A stretch of DNA of 42,301 nucleotides, taken from the NCBI GenBank assembly GCA_002401685.1, contig NVTU01000004.1, positions 1 through 42,301 of the forward strand, given 5' to 3'. Positions 8,545 through 18,012 of the stretch are shown one piece after another (position 1 is the stretch's first letter; each line of letters opens with the position of its first letter). The notes under the pieces were generated by a model that made no database searches, was not told where the DNA came from, and worked only from the letters and a program-made list of their open reading frames with translations. Source of the stretch: Kordiimonadales bacterium (lineage in GTDB: Bacteria; Pseudomonadota; Alphaproteobacteria; Sphingomonadales; Kordiimonadaceae). Made by a program: the position numbers and the translations under genes.

Positions 8545-10329
8545 ATGTCGCTCGATACATGGCAAAGTCTGACATCGATGTTTTACGAACAAGCTGCGAA
8601 ATACGGTGACAAAGGGCTTCTTTATACAAAAAAGGAAGGCGCCTGGCGGGGGCTAAGTTGGCGCGAGGTCGCAGAGCAAGTTACTAAGCTTGCGGCGGGA
8701 CTGGAGAAGCTAGGTATTGAGGCGGGTGACCGTGTGGTCCTTGTTAGCGAGAACCGTCCGGAATGGATGATTGCTGACTTTGCGATCATGTCGATTGGTG
8801 CAATCACAGTACCGACTTACGTGACCAACACAGAACGCGACCATCTTCATATATTGGAAAACAGTCGTGCTAAGGCCGGCATTATTTCCAATAATGCGCT
8901 CGCCCGCACTTTTTTAATGGCCGCACACCAGTCGGATTGTATGCTGCATGCAGTGACAATGGACGAGTTTGTTATCGAGCAAAAACTGAATGTCGATGTG
9001 CATCACTGGGATAAAATAGTTGGCGACGAAGAAGCCGATATTGCTGGCTACGCTAATCGTGTTCTTACAGTCAGACGAGACGATATTGCCTGCCTAATCT
9101 ATACAAGCGGCACAGGTGGTTTGCCCAAGGGTGTGATGTTGCATCACGGTTCTATTATGAGAAACGGTATGGGCGCTTCCTCGATGATCGAGCACCTTGG
9201 CTTAGAGAATAATAGTTTCCTTTCTTTTTTGCCCCTTAGTCACGCTTATGAGCATACAGCAGGCCAATGTTGGCCGATCGGTATTGGTGGTGAGATATGG
9301 TACGCTGAAAGCATTGAAAAATTGGCGGCCAATATGGAAGACGTACGGCCAACCGTTATGGTGGTGGTGCCACGCCTTTTTGAGATGCTGCGCACCCGCA
9401 TTACCCGTGCAGTTCAAAAAGAAGGCGGCATGAAGGCCAAAATGTTTGACCGCTGCCTAGCTCTGGGGTTCAAAAAGCACCGCGATGGCCAAAAATTTAC
9501 AGTTTTTGAAAAGCTGGAAGATATTTTTCTTGGCCTCACAGTACGACGTAAAGTGCAGCGGCAGTTTGGTGGCCGTTTGAAAGCGCTTGTATCTGGCGGT
9601 GCGCCGCTGTCCCCTGATGTTGGCTTTTTCTTCTGGTCCTTGGGTTTGCCGCTTCTGCAGGGGTACGGGCAGACGGAAGCCGGCCCGGTGATCAGCGCTA
9701 ATCCGCCGCAAAGTGCACGCATGCACACCGTTGGTAAAATCTTTGATGGTGTCGAGGCAAAAATCGCGGATGACGGTGAGCTGCTGATCCGGGGTGAGCT
9801 GGTGATGAAAGGTTATTGGGCAGACGATGCCGCTACCGCCGCTACAATTGTAGATGGCTGGCTGCATACCGGGGACATCGGTATTATCGATGAAGATGGC
9901 TACCTGGAAATTACAGACAGGAAGAAAGATCTGATCGTTAATGATAAAGGGGATAATATTTCGCCTCAGCGCATTGAAGGCATGTTGGCCCTGGAAGAAG
10001 AAATTGCACAGGTTATGGTTTACGGAGACCGCAGGCCTTATCTTGTGGGTCTTGTCGTTCCAGATGCGGACTGGATGAAAGAATGGTGTCGCGAAAACGG
10101 AAAAACACGATCGTTAAAGGAATTACAAGAGGATCCTGCCTTTAAAAAGGCACTATCGAAAGCAGTAGGCCGTATCAATGATCGGCTGGCAAATCTTGAA
10201 AAAGTGCGGCGGTTTGCTATCGCCGATGAGCCTTTTTCTATAGAAAATGAACTTTTGACGCCAACCTTGAAGGTCCGCAGACATTTCGTGAAGAAAAAAT
10301 ACGGCGGAATTCTTTCCGGGCTTTATTAG
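8545..10329 (+). CDS. Long-chain fatty acid-CoA ligase (AMP-forming)
   Basis: A 594-residue ANL-superfamily enzyme activating long-chain fatty acids to acyl-CoA by way of an acyl-adenylate. The P-loop reads YTSGTGGLPKGVM (one Thr of the usual SGTTG replaced by Gly). The adenine-binding motif is GYGQTEAGP, the hinge region GWLHTGDIGIIDEDGYLEITDRKKD, and the C-terminal end carries LTPTLKVRR. The FadD15-type layout, with a helical insertion around residues 290-370, matches bacterial and mycobacterial long-chain synthetases. The ATG at 8545 is chosen because GAGGGAG lies about 8 nt upstream; an in-frame ATG at 8476 would add 23 residues without a signal peptide. It is transcribed divergently from the PAS_5/glutamate dehydrogenase pair. 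Confidence 0.92.
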   Translation: MSLDTWQSLTSMFYEQAAKYGDKGLLYTKKEGAWRGLSWREVAEQVTKLAAGLEKLGIEAGDRVVLVSENRPEWMIADFAIMSIGAITVPTYVTNTERDHLHILENSRAKAGIISNNALARTFLMAAHQSDCMLHAVTMDEFVIEQKLNVDVHHWDKIVGDEEADIAGYANRVLTVRRDDIACLIYTSGTGGLPKGVMLHHGSIMRNGMGASSMIEHLGLENNSFLSFLPLSHAYEHTAGQCWPIGIGGEIWYAESIEKLAANMEDVRPTVMVVVPRLFEMLRTRITRAVQKEGGMKAKMFDRCLALGFKKHRDGQKFTVFEKLEDIFLGLTVRRKVQRQFGGRLKALVSGGAPLSPDVGFFFWSLGLPLLQGYGQTEAGPVISANPPQSARMHTVGKIFDGVEAKIADDGELLIRGELVMKGYWADDAATAATIVDGWLHTGDIGIIDEDGYLEITDRKKDLIVNDKGDNISPQRIEGMLALEEEIAQVMVYGDRRPYLVGLVVPDADWMKEWCRENGKTRSLKELQEDPAFKKALSKAVGRINDRLANLEKVRRFAIADEPFSIENELLTPTLKVRRHFVKKKYGGILSGLY

Positions 10330-10448
10330 CGGATCCAATTCATCTTCCCAATTAGCCGAATTGTTTTCCAGTAGGGGAATATCAGAACTTATTGCTTGTA
10401 ATCTAAACCATTAATTGTACTGTTTATGCAGTATTCGGAGGGGAATAC

Positions 10449-10967
10449 ATGCGCAATAGTTTTGATACAACAGATGCCCAACTGACTTTTAGTTCACAGG
10501 CTGGTGAGATATCGTTCTTGTCGGACGGTGACATAATGAGCGTGCCTCAGTTTAAGCAATTGATCGAATATCTGGCTTCGAAAGCGCCGGACGGGTCCCT
10601 TCCTTGCCGCAAAGATGTTCGGCCAACCGACATCAAAAACTTATTGCCAGATTTTTTTATGTTCGACGTTGTTCGTAAAGAAACGCTATTAACTGATCTC
10701 AAAGTACGCCTGCTCGGGACAAAAATTTCGCGCTATTATGGGAACCATACGGGCGAGAGCGTTCATGCATTTGAAAATAAAGCGGCCGTACAGCGAATTT
10801 TTGCGTGTGTAACGGAATGTATTGATAAACGAGATAACGTGGCCGTTGAAGTATCCGGCCGGTCCCTGCAAAGAGACAATGTGAAGATCAATGTTCTATA
10901 TTGCCCGCTCAGCGATCAAGACAGCGTAATAACTCAAATCATCGGCGTGCTGATAGCTAAGACCTGA
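10449..10967 (+). CDS. PAS_5-domain protein (small, single domain)
   Basis: A 172-residue soluble protein made almost entirely of one PAS_5-like domain (residues about 40-165). It has the typical opening LIEYLASKAPDGSLPCRKDVRPTD, an IKNLLPDFFMFDV strand, VRLLGTKISRYYG and a final I-TQIIGVLI strand. Such proteins are common in alphaproteobacteria and mostly uncharacterised. A ribosome site, GGAGGGG, lies about 6 nt before the ATG. It stands 119 bp after the acyl-CoA ligase gene and could be a separate unit. It is the second PAS_5 protein in this window, and the two may be distant paralogues. No effector domain is attached. Confidence 0.8.
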   Translation: MRNSFDTTDAQLTFSSQAGEISFLSDGDIMSVPQFKQLIEYLASKAPDGSLPCRKDVRPTDIKNLLPDFFMFDVVRKETLLTDLKVRLLGTKISRYYGNHTGESVHAFENKAAVQRIFACVTECIDKRDNVAVEVSGRSLQRDNVKINVLYCPLSDQDSVITQIIGVLIAKT

Positions 10968-11181
10968 AAACTACTATTTTGAAAACCCCATTTTGTCATG
11001 CATCCCCCTGATGTCATCTAGCCATTTGGACAAAATATAGTGCCGTTAAATCCGGCTACCGTTGAGCTAGCCCCATAGGGAAGCCCTCGACATTTTTGAA
11101 TATGCAAGTAGGGTGATACGTCTTAGCCTGCCTCGACGTAGACTGTAGTTATTTCTGTAAAACCTTATTGTTGGATCAACC

Positions 11182-12486
11182 ATGTATAGATTGAAAAACC
11201 TCTCCGCCAGCGCTGTTTTTTTCATGCTTCTTGCTTGCGGTGGTCCTTCTGAAAACGTTATTCCAATTGAGGAAGTTTCAGAACGCTATGTGAAGCTTGT
11301 TCTTGCGGTAGGCGCGCATGAGCCTGGCTATGTAGACGCTTATTATGGCCCGGCGGAGTGGCAGGAAGCGGTAGAGGCCAACACACCTACACTTGATGTT
11401 TTGCAAAAAGAGGCAAATGATCTTCAGTGGGCACTAACAAGTCACCAGTCACGAGCGTCTGTTCCAATGCAGCTGCAGCGCCTCAGGTTTCTGTCAAAAC
11501 AGCTAATTGCTGTTGAGGCACGTGTACGGATGATTGGCGGCGAAAAATTCTCGTTTGATGAAGAAACTAAACTGCTTTTTGACGCAGTTGTGCCGTCAGT
11601 AGATCAAGCTGATCTAGATAAATCACTCGCGGAACTGGATGGCTTGATTGAAGGGGAAGGCACCCTGCAGGAACGTTTCATCAGGTTTAACGACGCATAT
11701 GCCATTCCAACCGACAAACTGGAAAGCGTTTTTGCGGCTGCCATAAAGGCCTGTAAAGCTGAGACAGAGAAATTCCTCGACCTCCCTGAAGGGGAGAGCT
11801 TTACGTCCGAATTTGTTACCGACAAGCCGTGGTCAGGCTATAATTGGTACCAGGGTAATTCTGTTAGTCTCATTCAAGTAAATACTGACCTCCCGAGCCT
11901 GATTGGCAGCGCGGTTAATCTTGGGTGCCACGAAGGGTATCCAGGGCACCATGTGTTTAATGCGATGCTTGAGGCCAATTTGGTGAATGCGCGTGGGTGG
12001 AAAGAGTTCTCGGTTTATCCGCTCTATAGTCCGCAGAGCTTGCTCGCGGAAGGCACCGCCAGTTACGGGAGGTTCATGGCCTTCCCGGGCGACGCACAAA
12101 CAAAGTTTGAAGCTGAAGTTCTATATCCACTTGCCGGTCTCGACCCAGCTGTGGCCGAGAAATATACGGCAGCACAGCGGGCCCTTAGTGGTCTCCGTTA
12201 TGCGCGGATCGAAGGCGCGCGCCGGTATCTGGACGGTAAAATCACGCGAGACGAGTTGGTAAACTGGTTAGCAAAGTATCAGCTGACGTCACGAGAACGC
12301 GCCCAGCAAGGTGTACGCTTCATCGAAACCTACCGGGGCTATGTGATTAATTACACCTTAGGTGTGGACCTTTCAGCCGAGTATGTGGATAGAAATGGCG
12401 GCACGGACCATAAAAACCGTTGGGCTGCCTATAAAACGTTAATCTCGACACCTTTGACGGCTTCGATGCTAGGGGATCAACCCTAA
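11182..12486 (+). CDS. DUF885-family lipoprotein, probable metallopeptidase-like
   Basis: A 434-residue protein. The N-terminal signal ends in a lipobox (LLAC, Cys19), so it should be a lipoprotein of the cell envelope. The middle carries CHEGYPGHH (H250, E251, H256, H257), the HExxPGHH signature of DUF885, a family of predicted zinc peptidases. LLAEGTASYG downstream may supply a further ligand. It is shorter than most DUF885 proteins (550-600 residues), mainly in the N-terminal part. Substrate is unknown. It stands alone, with 214 bp before it and about 490 bp without a recognisable gene after it. Confidence 0.85.
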   Translation: MYRLKNLSASAVFFMLLACGGPSENVIPIEEVSERYVKLVLAVGAHEPGYVDAYYGPAEWQEAVEANTPTLDVLQKEANDLQWALTSHQSRASVPMQLQRLRFLSKQLIAVEARVRMIGGEKFSFDEETKLLFDAVVPSVDQADLDKSLAELDGLIEGEGTLQERFIRFNDAYAIPTDKLESVFAAAIKACKAETEKFLDLPEGESFTSEFVTDKPWSGYNWYQGNSVSLIQVNTDLPSLIGSAVNLGCHEGYPGHHVFNAMLEANLVNARGWKEFSVYPLYSPQSLLAEGTASYGRFMAFPGDAQTKFEAEVLYPLAGLDPAVAEKYTAAQRALSGLRYARIEGARRYLDGKITRDELVNWLAKYQLTSRERAQQGVRFIETYRGYVINYTLGVDLSAEYVDRNGGTDHKNRWAAYKTLISTPLTASMLGDQP

Positions 12487-12979
12487 TTTAGCGTTGGTCG
12501 CGGGGGCAGAGGGGCTTTAATTAGCGCCGGCAATTTTAGCGCGGTGCGTCTGGGCAATAACAATCCTTGTTTTCTTAATCCGCCCACAAGAAGCAATTTT
12601 TTTTTGACCACCTGCTTTGCTGAATGGCGCGCATGGGCAGGCGTTACTTCGCCGTGAAGATAGCTTTCCCCGTCCAGCTCTGGCAGCTTGATGTTGGTAC
12701 GGGACGAGACGGCTGGGCTCATTCATGTTTTGGTCCGGCGAAACACGCTCACTTTCAAAAGCGGGGATTAGCGCTGTGCGGCGGGCTAAAATGGTTGTCA
12801 GTTCAACCATGTTAGCTTTGCGCACAAAGTTTGTCTTAGAACCCCTAAAACATACGCATTCTACCTATCTTTAGTTTTGTAGGTTTGTCGTTGCTTGAAT
12901 CGTTGACACATTGGAATATTTCAGCCAAAAATCCGGACTCAAGCAGCGGCTGGCCAATCGGGACTGGGACTAATTGTAC
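12487..12979. other. Gene-poor interval, no recognised feature
   Basis: About 490 bp between the DUF885 gene and the ATP-grasp gene. The minus strand holds two overlapping open frames in different phases (12517-12825, 102 codons; 12483-12722, 79 codons). Neither resembles a family I know, and the switching of frames would fit a decayed gene. A run of nine T lies at 12597-12605 without a stable hairpin before it, so I do not call a terminator. The promoter of the ATP-grasp gene must lie in the last 100 bp or so. Confidence 0.5.
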
Positions 12980-14098
12980 ATGAGTAACTTGCAGGAAAAA
13001 CGCGTATTATTGTTCGCGGTCGATGAATTTAGCCAAGTGTGTCGGATGCCAAAGCATTTGAGGGCGGCAGGGTTTCGGGTGGCGGCCCTGGCATGGAAAG
13101 GCAATTCGCTGTTTTTGAGCACCTATTTGGATGAAAAATATTCATTCGTTAGGGGCGCTGTAAAAGTGAAGGACTTTTATCCAAACCTGACAAAAGCCTG
13201 TGAACTGTTTAAGCCCGATATTATAATACCGTGTGATGAAGTGTCCGTCCAAGCGTTAAATTCCATATATAGCGCCCTAGCGCATATCTATCCCGGTTCT
13301 CATAAAATTAAAGAGCTCATTACCTTCTCGCGTGGCAATCCCGATTTTTATGATACGGTGCGCCACAAGCATAAAAGCACACGGCTAGCGGCAAAAAACG
13401 GTATTCGCATCCCCGCACAAATGCCGTGTAGCAGCCTTGCCGATGTTCAATCATTCGCTGCAGAGCATGGCTACCCAGTTGTTCTTAAGGGCGCGTACGG
13501 CCTTTCCGGAAGCCAGGTTGCTATCTTTCAAAGCTTCGCTTGTGCCAAGAAAGTTGAGCATAAATTTGGGGGGAGCAATGAGAAGGTTGTGCAGCAATAT
13601 ATTGCTGGCAAGCCAGTGGGCTGCACAGCATCTGCACTTGGCGGAAAGGTTTTCGCGGCGGGTGTATTTAAATACGAAGTCTGTGTTGGTGATGGCACGG
13701 GCTACTCAACCGTTGTACGCTTTATTGACCACCCTGAAATCATAGAACAAACTAGGAAGTTTGCTGCTGCCACAGGAATATCAGGCATTTTTACCCTCGA
13801 CTTCATGCTGGATGCCCAAAACAAAAGTTATTTAATCGAATGTAACCCTCGACCTATAGAATCTAGCCATCAGGGCCGTTTGACAGGTGTTAAAATTCTT
13901 GAAGCTTTGTACTTGGGCTTGAACGGCCAGCCTTATGAAGGCAACCCTCAGTTTGAGACGGTGATTGCCCATTTTCCAAAAGAGTGGCGCCGCGACCCCG
14001 ACAGTGACTATCTAAAAAACGCCATTCATGACGTGCCCTGGGATGAGCCTGCCCTGATTGAACATTTTACTTCGAATACTAAATCGCTCCAGCCGTAA
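12980..14098 (+). CDS. ATP-grasp domain protein, orphan
   Basis: A 372-residue protein. An N-terminal pre-ATP-grasp Rossmann-like part (VLLFAVDEFSQVCR, then PDIIIPCDE) precedes the ATP-grasp fold, with YPVVLKGAYGLSGSQV as nucleotide-binding lysine and glycine-rich loop, VVQQYIAGKP, and the Mg-binding strand GIFTLDFMLD followed by LIECNPRPIE. This layout is shared with carbamoyl-phosphate synthase-like and peptide-ligase-like ATP-grasp enzymes, which join a carboxylate to an amine or thiol through an acyl-phosphate. I cannot name the substrate, and no neighbour suggests a pathway. The ATG at 12980 is preferred over a TTG two codons earlier. The gene is convergent with phoU. Confidence 0.85.
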   Translation: MSNLQEKRVLLFAVDEFSQVCRMPKHLRAAGFRVAALAWKGNSLFLSTYLDEKYSFVRGAVKVKDFYPNLTKACELFKPDIIIPCDEVSVQALNSIYSALAHIYPGSHKIKELITFSRGNPDFYDTVRHKHKSTRLAAKNGIRIPAQMPCSSLADVQSFAAEHGYPVVLKGAYGLSGSQVAIFQSFACAKKVEHKFGGSNEKVVQQYIAGKPVGCTASALGGKVFAAGVFKYEVCVGDGTGYSTVVRFIDHPEIIEQTRKFAAATGISGIFTLDFMLDAQNKSYLIECNPRPIESSHQGRLTGVKILEALYLGLNGQPYEGNPQFETVIAHFPKEWRRDPDSDYLKNAIHDVPWDEPALIEHFTSNTKSLQP

Positions 14099-14227
14099 CG
14101 CGCAACGCTTGCACTAAAGGCGTGTCTGGCCAGGCTTTTAGCTGAAAGCCGCCGCGTGAGTTGGCGCGTCGTCATCGATAGATAGATTGCCCTACTGGTC
14201 CGCGGCCGGCTCAGTATAGACCGCGCG

Positions 14228-14908
14228 TTAGGCTGCGCCGTCTCCCTCATCAGCCTGCCGCCCGGTCACAATGTAATAAACCTGTTCGGCGATGTTGGTA
14301 GCATGGTCGCCGATGCGTTCAATGTTCTTTACGGCGAACAGGATTTCCGTGCCTGCCGCAATGCTGGCTGTATCCGTTTTCATATGGGAAAGCAGATCGC
14401 TGATAAGACACTTATGTAACAGGTCGACCGCTTCGTCCTGATCAAGAACAGCAAGCGCCAGGCCTGCGTCCCTACTTGTGAAGGCTTTGATTACGTCCGA
14501 AATCATGGTTTCAACAAGGCGGCTAATTTTTCGCAACGATCCGCTTACCTCAGCCAAAATGGGAATGTCGCCGACGCGTTTGGTGCGCTTTGCCATATTT
14601 TTCGCGTGGTCCCCGATCCGTTCCAGATCTCCAGCGATTTTAAAGGATGCAACAACCGTACGCAAATCAGCTGCAACGGGTTGGCGGCGCGCAAAAATCT
14701 GTGTTGCATGCGCATTGATATGGCGTTCGCAGGCGTCGAGCTTTTCGTCATCGTCCCTCACCTTTTTTGCTGCTTCTTTGTCGTGTGCTAGGAAGCAGTT
14801 CAGTGCTTTTTCCTGCTGCTTCTGGGCCATGAAACCCATTTGAGCGATCAGAGCATCGAGTGTTTCTAGCTCGGCATCAAATGCCTGAACTATATGGTGG
14901 TTAGGCAT
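14228..14908 (-). CDS. phoU: Phosphate signalling protein PhoU
   Basis: A 226-residue all-helical protein with the duplicated PhoU repeat. Each half holds a metal-binding signature: VASFKIAGDLERIGDHAKNM in the first and AVKNIERIGDHATNIAE in the second. PhoU couples the PstSCAB transporter to the PhoR/PhoB two-component system and keeps it quiet when phosphate is plentiful. It is the last gene of the pst cluster, 3 bp after pstB. In many alphaproteobacteria phoB follows; here the next gene is convergent and unrelated, so phoR/phoB must be elsewhere. Confidence 0.97.
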   Translation of the reverse strand: MPNHHIVQAFDAELETLDALIAQMGFMAQKQQEKALNCFLAHDKEAAKKVRDDDEKLDACERHINAHATQIFARRQPVAADLRTVVASFKIAGDLERIGDHAKNMAKRTKRVGDIPILAEVSGSLRKISRLVETMISDVIKAFTSRDAGLALAVLDQDEAVDLLHKCLISDLLSHMKTDTASIAAGTEILFAVKNIERIGDHATNIAEQVYYIVTGRQADEGDGAA

Positions 14909-14911
14909 GGT

Positions 14912-15763
14912 TTATCCGATCCGCCCGCTGATATAGGCTTCTGTTTTAGCGTGTTGAGGGCTGGTGAAAATGCGGTTAGTGTCTCCCCGTTCCACTAGCT
15001 CACCCAAGTGGAAATAGGCGGTATAGTCAGAAACGCGGGCTGCCTGCTGCATAGAATGAGTGACGATCACAATAGTGTAGCGCTGTTTCAACTCGTCGAT
15101 TAATTCTTCGATTTTGGCGGTGGCGATAGGGTCGAGCGCGGAACAGGGCTCGTCCATCAAAATTACCTCGGGCTCGATGGCGATGGCACGGGCGATGCAC
15201 AGCCGCTGTTGCTGCCCGCCGGATAAGCTGGTGCCGAGCCTATCCAACCTGTCTTTCACTTCATCAAATAGTCCTGCGCGCTTGAGGCTTTTTTCTACAA
15301 TGGCATCCAACTCGCCCTTACTCCCGGCAAGGCCGTGGATACGGGGGCCGTAGGCTACATTATCGTATATTGTCTTCGGAAAGGGGTTTGGTTTCTGGAA
15401 CACCATACCCACGTGGCGGCGCAGGACTTCAACATCAACCTCTGGCCCGTAAATATCATGCCCGCTTAGCTTAATCTCGCCGCTCACTTGGCAGCTGGGG
15501 ATCAGGTCATTCATGCGGTTAATGCAGCGCAGAAAGGTCGATTTTCCGCACCCCGAAGGGCCGATAAGTGCGGTTACTCTGTTTTCCGCGATATCAAGGT
15601 CAATACTTTTGAGTGCTCTCAGGTCGCCGTAAGATACCGAGACGTCTTTTGCGGTGATCCGTATATTTTGAGCCACTTCTGTGCTCGCGCCAGCCGCTAT
15701 AGGAAAGCCGGTAATGCCAGTAGGCATGGGGCTATGGGATTGAAGGTTCATAGGGTTTACCAT
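14912..15763 (-). CDS. pstB: Phosphate ABC transporter ATP-binding protein PstB
   Basis: A 283-residue ABC ATPase energising phosphate uptake through the PstA/PstC channel. Walker A is GPSGCGKST, the Q-loop lies in [12 protein letters not shown] (the NPFP is typical of PstB), the signature is LSGGQQQR, Walker B is [13 protein letters not shown], and the switch His is in VTHSMQQA. The N-terminal 25 residues are a variable extension. Its ATG overlaps the pstA stop by 7 bp, so the two are probably translationally coupled. Confidence 0.97.
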   Translation of the reverse strand: MVNPMNLQSHSPMPTGITGFPIAAGASTEVAQNIRITAKDVSVSYGDLRALKSIDLDIAENRVTALIGPSGCGKSTFLRCINRMNDLIPSCQVSGEIKLSGHDIYGPEVDVEVLRRHVGMVFQKPNPFPKTIYDNVAYGPRIHGLAGSKGELDAIVEKSLKRAGLFDEVKDRLDRLGTSLSGGQQQRLCIARAIAIEPEVILMDEPCSALDPIATAKIEELIDELKQRYTIVIVTHSMQQAARVSDYTAYFHLGELVERGDTNRIFTSPQHAKTEAYISGRIG

Positions 15764-17049
15764 TTCTTTTCGAACTTTTTACGGAGCATTATGGCTGCCC
15801 CGTTCATCAGGATCAGGAACAGGATCAGCACCAAAATCGCGCCGGAGGTTTTCTCTGCAAAGGCGCGTTCAGGGCTGTCTGACCACAAGAACACCTGCAC
15901 GGGCAGCGCGGCTGCCGGATCAAGCACGCTGGAAGGTGGGTCGGCAATGAAAGCGACCATGCCGATCATCAGAAGCGGTGCGGTTTCGCCGAGCGCCCGT
16001 GCCATGCCGAGGATCGCACCGGTTAACATGCCAGGTAGGGCCAGCGGCACCACATGGTGGAAAACCGCCTGAATTCTTGTGGCCCCCAGCGCCAGTGCAG
16101 CTTCGCGGATGGAAGGCGGCACAGACTGGAGGGAAACCCGCGAGGCGATGATAACTGTAGGGAGTGTCATTAGCGCCAAAACCATGCCGCCGACCAAGGA
16201 CGAGGACCTGGGCATGCCAAACATATTGAGGAAAATGGCTAAGCCAAGCAGCCCAAAAATGATCGATGGTACCGAGGCCAAATTGTTGATATTCACTTCA
16301 AGAAAGGCTGTGAACAGGTTCTTGGGCGCGAATTCTTCCAGATAGACGGCTGCCATAACGCCGACGAAAAACGACGTGACGAAACAAAGCATCAAAGTGA
16401 AAAGGGACCCCATTATGGCACCGCCGAGCCCCGCCCTTTCTGCGTCGCGGCTATCCCCGTTTGTGAGGAAGCCAAGGTTGAAGGGTGTGCGAATTTCACC
16501 ATCAGATTCCAACTTAGCGAGCCAGTTCAGCTGCGTTGTGGTTAGCCTTGTTTGACCGATGTTTTGCGCGTCCGTTTCCATAAGGTTCACCAGCCCAGAT
16601 TTTACTGCAAAATCCACTTCGTCTGAAGCTGACAACCAGATTGAAAAGGGCATTGGATCGCCGGGTGTTGCACCAGTGGACTGGGTGCCATTAAGTATTG
16701 CCTGCAGCTGTTCCTCCGCGTCGGCCCCGGCAAGGGCATAGGCCTGCCTACGGGCCGCGCGAGTATTTGCGCCTTGCAGGGAGTTTCGCAAGGTGGTGCG
16801 GAGCAGAATAAAGGCATCGCCCTCTGCGTCCATTTGCGCCTCGGCAGTTATGTCAAAGCGGATTTCCGTTTTGAAAAAGGCCCCGCCGCCCTGCTGCAAT
16901 ATGCTGGCCAGCAGGAAGGCGAGGAAGCCCAAGCTTGCGCATATCGCGCCCAAGCCAAGCCTGCGGTATAAACTTTCTGATCGGTAGCGTTTTTTGAGCC
17001 CCGCGACGGCAGAGGCAGAAAGCGGCGATCTGATGGGGGTGTTAGTCAT
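15757..17049 (-). CDS. pstA: Phosphate ABC transporter permease PstA
   Basis: A 430-residue inner-membrane permease. A first membrane segment at about residues 30-52 is followed by a long periplasmic insertion (to about 215), as is usual for alphaproteobacterial PstA. The remaining hydrophobic segments form the binding-protein-dependent transport fold. The EAA loop that docks PstB is visible as [21 protein letters not shown]. The start overlaps the pstC stop and its stop overlaps the pstB start, so the genes are tightly coupled. The extended N-terminus makes it longer than the E. coli protein (about 296 residues). Confidence 0.95.
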   Translation of the reverse strand: MTNTPIRSPLSASAVAGLKKRYRSESLYRRLGLGAICASLGFLAFLLASILQQGGGAFFKTEIRFDITAEAQMDAEGDAFILLRTTLRNSLQGANTRAARRQAYALAGADAEEQLQAILNGTQSTGATPGDPMPFSIWLSASDEVDFAVKSGLVNLMETDAQNIGQTRLTTTQLNWLAKLESDGEIRTPFNLGFLTNGDSRDAERAGLGGAIMGSLFTLMLCFVTSFFVGVMAAVYLEEFAPKNLFTAFLEVNINNLASVPSIIFGLLGLAIFLNMFGMPRSSSLVGGMVLALMTLPTVIIASRVSLQSVPPSIREAALALGATRIQAVFHHVVPLALPGMLTGAILGMARALGETAPLLMIGMVAFIADPPSSVLDPAAALPVQVFLWSDSPERAFAEKTSGAILVLILFLILMNGAAIMLRKKFEKKW

Positions 17050-17989
17050 ATGCTTCTCGGTTTCTGGCTACAATCCAGCTGCCGAAAATATTGAAGACAA
17101 GGGTGATCGCCAGCAGGGTTAAGCCAAGCGCAAAGGCAGCGAGCGTTTTGGCACTGTCAAATTCCTGATCGCCGGTCAGCAACATTACGATCTGCACCGT
17201 CACCGTGGTAACGGCCTCCAGCGGATTGACGGTTAAGTTGGCTGCCAAACCCGCAGCCATAACCACAATCATGGTTTCGCCTATTGCGCGCGATGCCGCG
17301 AGCAGGATGCCGCCGGCAATACCCGGCAGGGCCGCTGGCAATATGACCTGCCGTATGGTTTCAGACTTGGTCGCGCCGAGACCGATAGAGGCCTCTTTCA
17401 AGGACTGCGGCACGGCGCTGATGGCATCGTCTGAGATAGAAGAAATAAGCGGAATGATCATCACCCCCATAATCGACCCTGCGGCCAGCGCCGAGGATGA
17501 GGCCACATCAAAACCGAGCGATGTGCCAACGTCGCGGATCAGGGGCGCAATCACCAGGGCCGCGAAGAAGCCGTAGACCACTGTCGGGATACCGGCCAAG
17601 ATCTCTAGCGAAGGTTTCAGAATGGCGCGGCTTTTTGGTGCTGCATACTCGGCAAGATAGACGGCGGAATAAATGCCGAGCGGTGTCGCGATCGAGAGGG
17701 CGATAAAGCTGATTAGGAAAGTACCCGCAAGCAGTGGGATAATACCGAAGGCGCCCGTTGAGCCAACCTGGTCTTCCCGCATGGCCGTTTGCGGTGACCA
17801 CGTGGTGCCGAACAGAAAGTCGCCCATTGGCACTTCGCTGAAGAAGCGGATGCTTTCAAAAAGCAGGGACGCAATGATGCCGACCGTCACCAAAATGGCA
17901 GCGGCGGCGCAAGCCACCAGAAGGGTTCTGATGGCTTGTTCTTGTGGCCGGGCTTTATGCCGGGCCAGGGGGTTTACAGTTTTAAGCAC
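17042..17989 (-). CDS. pstC: Phosphate ABC transporter permease PstC
   Basis: A 315-residue inner-membrane permease, partner of PstA in high-affinity phosphate import. It has six or so hydrophobic segments, a periplasmic part with FLFGTTWSPQ and the EAA loop LKEASIGLGATKSETIRQVI. Several alphaproteobacterial PstC proteins are longer (about 460); this one has E. coli-like length (319), so I see no truncation. Start codon is GTG. It begins 23 bp after pstS and overlaps pstA by 8 bp. Confidence 0.95.
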   Translation of the reverse strand: MLKTVNPLARHKARPQEQAIRTLLVACAAAAILVTVGIIASLLFESIRFFSEVPMGDFLFGTTWSPQTAMREDQVGSTGAFGIIPLLAGTFLISFIALSIATPLGIYSAVYLAEYAAPKSRAILKPSLEILAGIPTVVYGFFAALVIAPLIRDVGTSLGFDVASSSALAAGSIMGVMIIPLISSISDDAISAVPQSLKEASIGLGATKSETIRQVILPAALPGIAGGILLAASRAIGETMIVVMAAGLAANLTVNPLEAVTTVTVQIVMLLTGDQEFDSAKTLAAFALGLTLLAITLVFNIFGSWIVARNREAYD

Positions 17990-18012
17990 TGTTTTCTCGT
18001 CTTGCTACTGGG

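Noticed and set aside
10974..11033. 19-codon minus-strand micro-frame (TTG start, SKWLDDIRGMHDKMG) after the second PAS_5 gene
   Set aside because: It looks protein-like and could be an N-terminal remnant of a MazG-like gene, but it is too short, has a rare start and no ribosome site.
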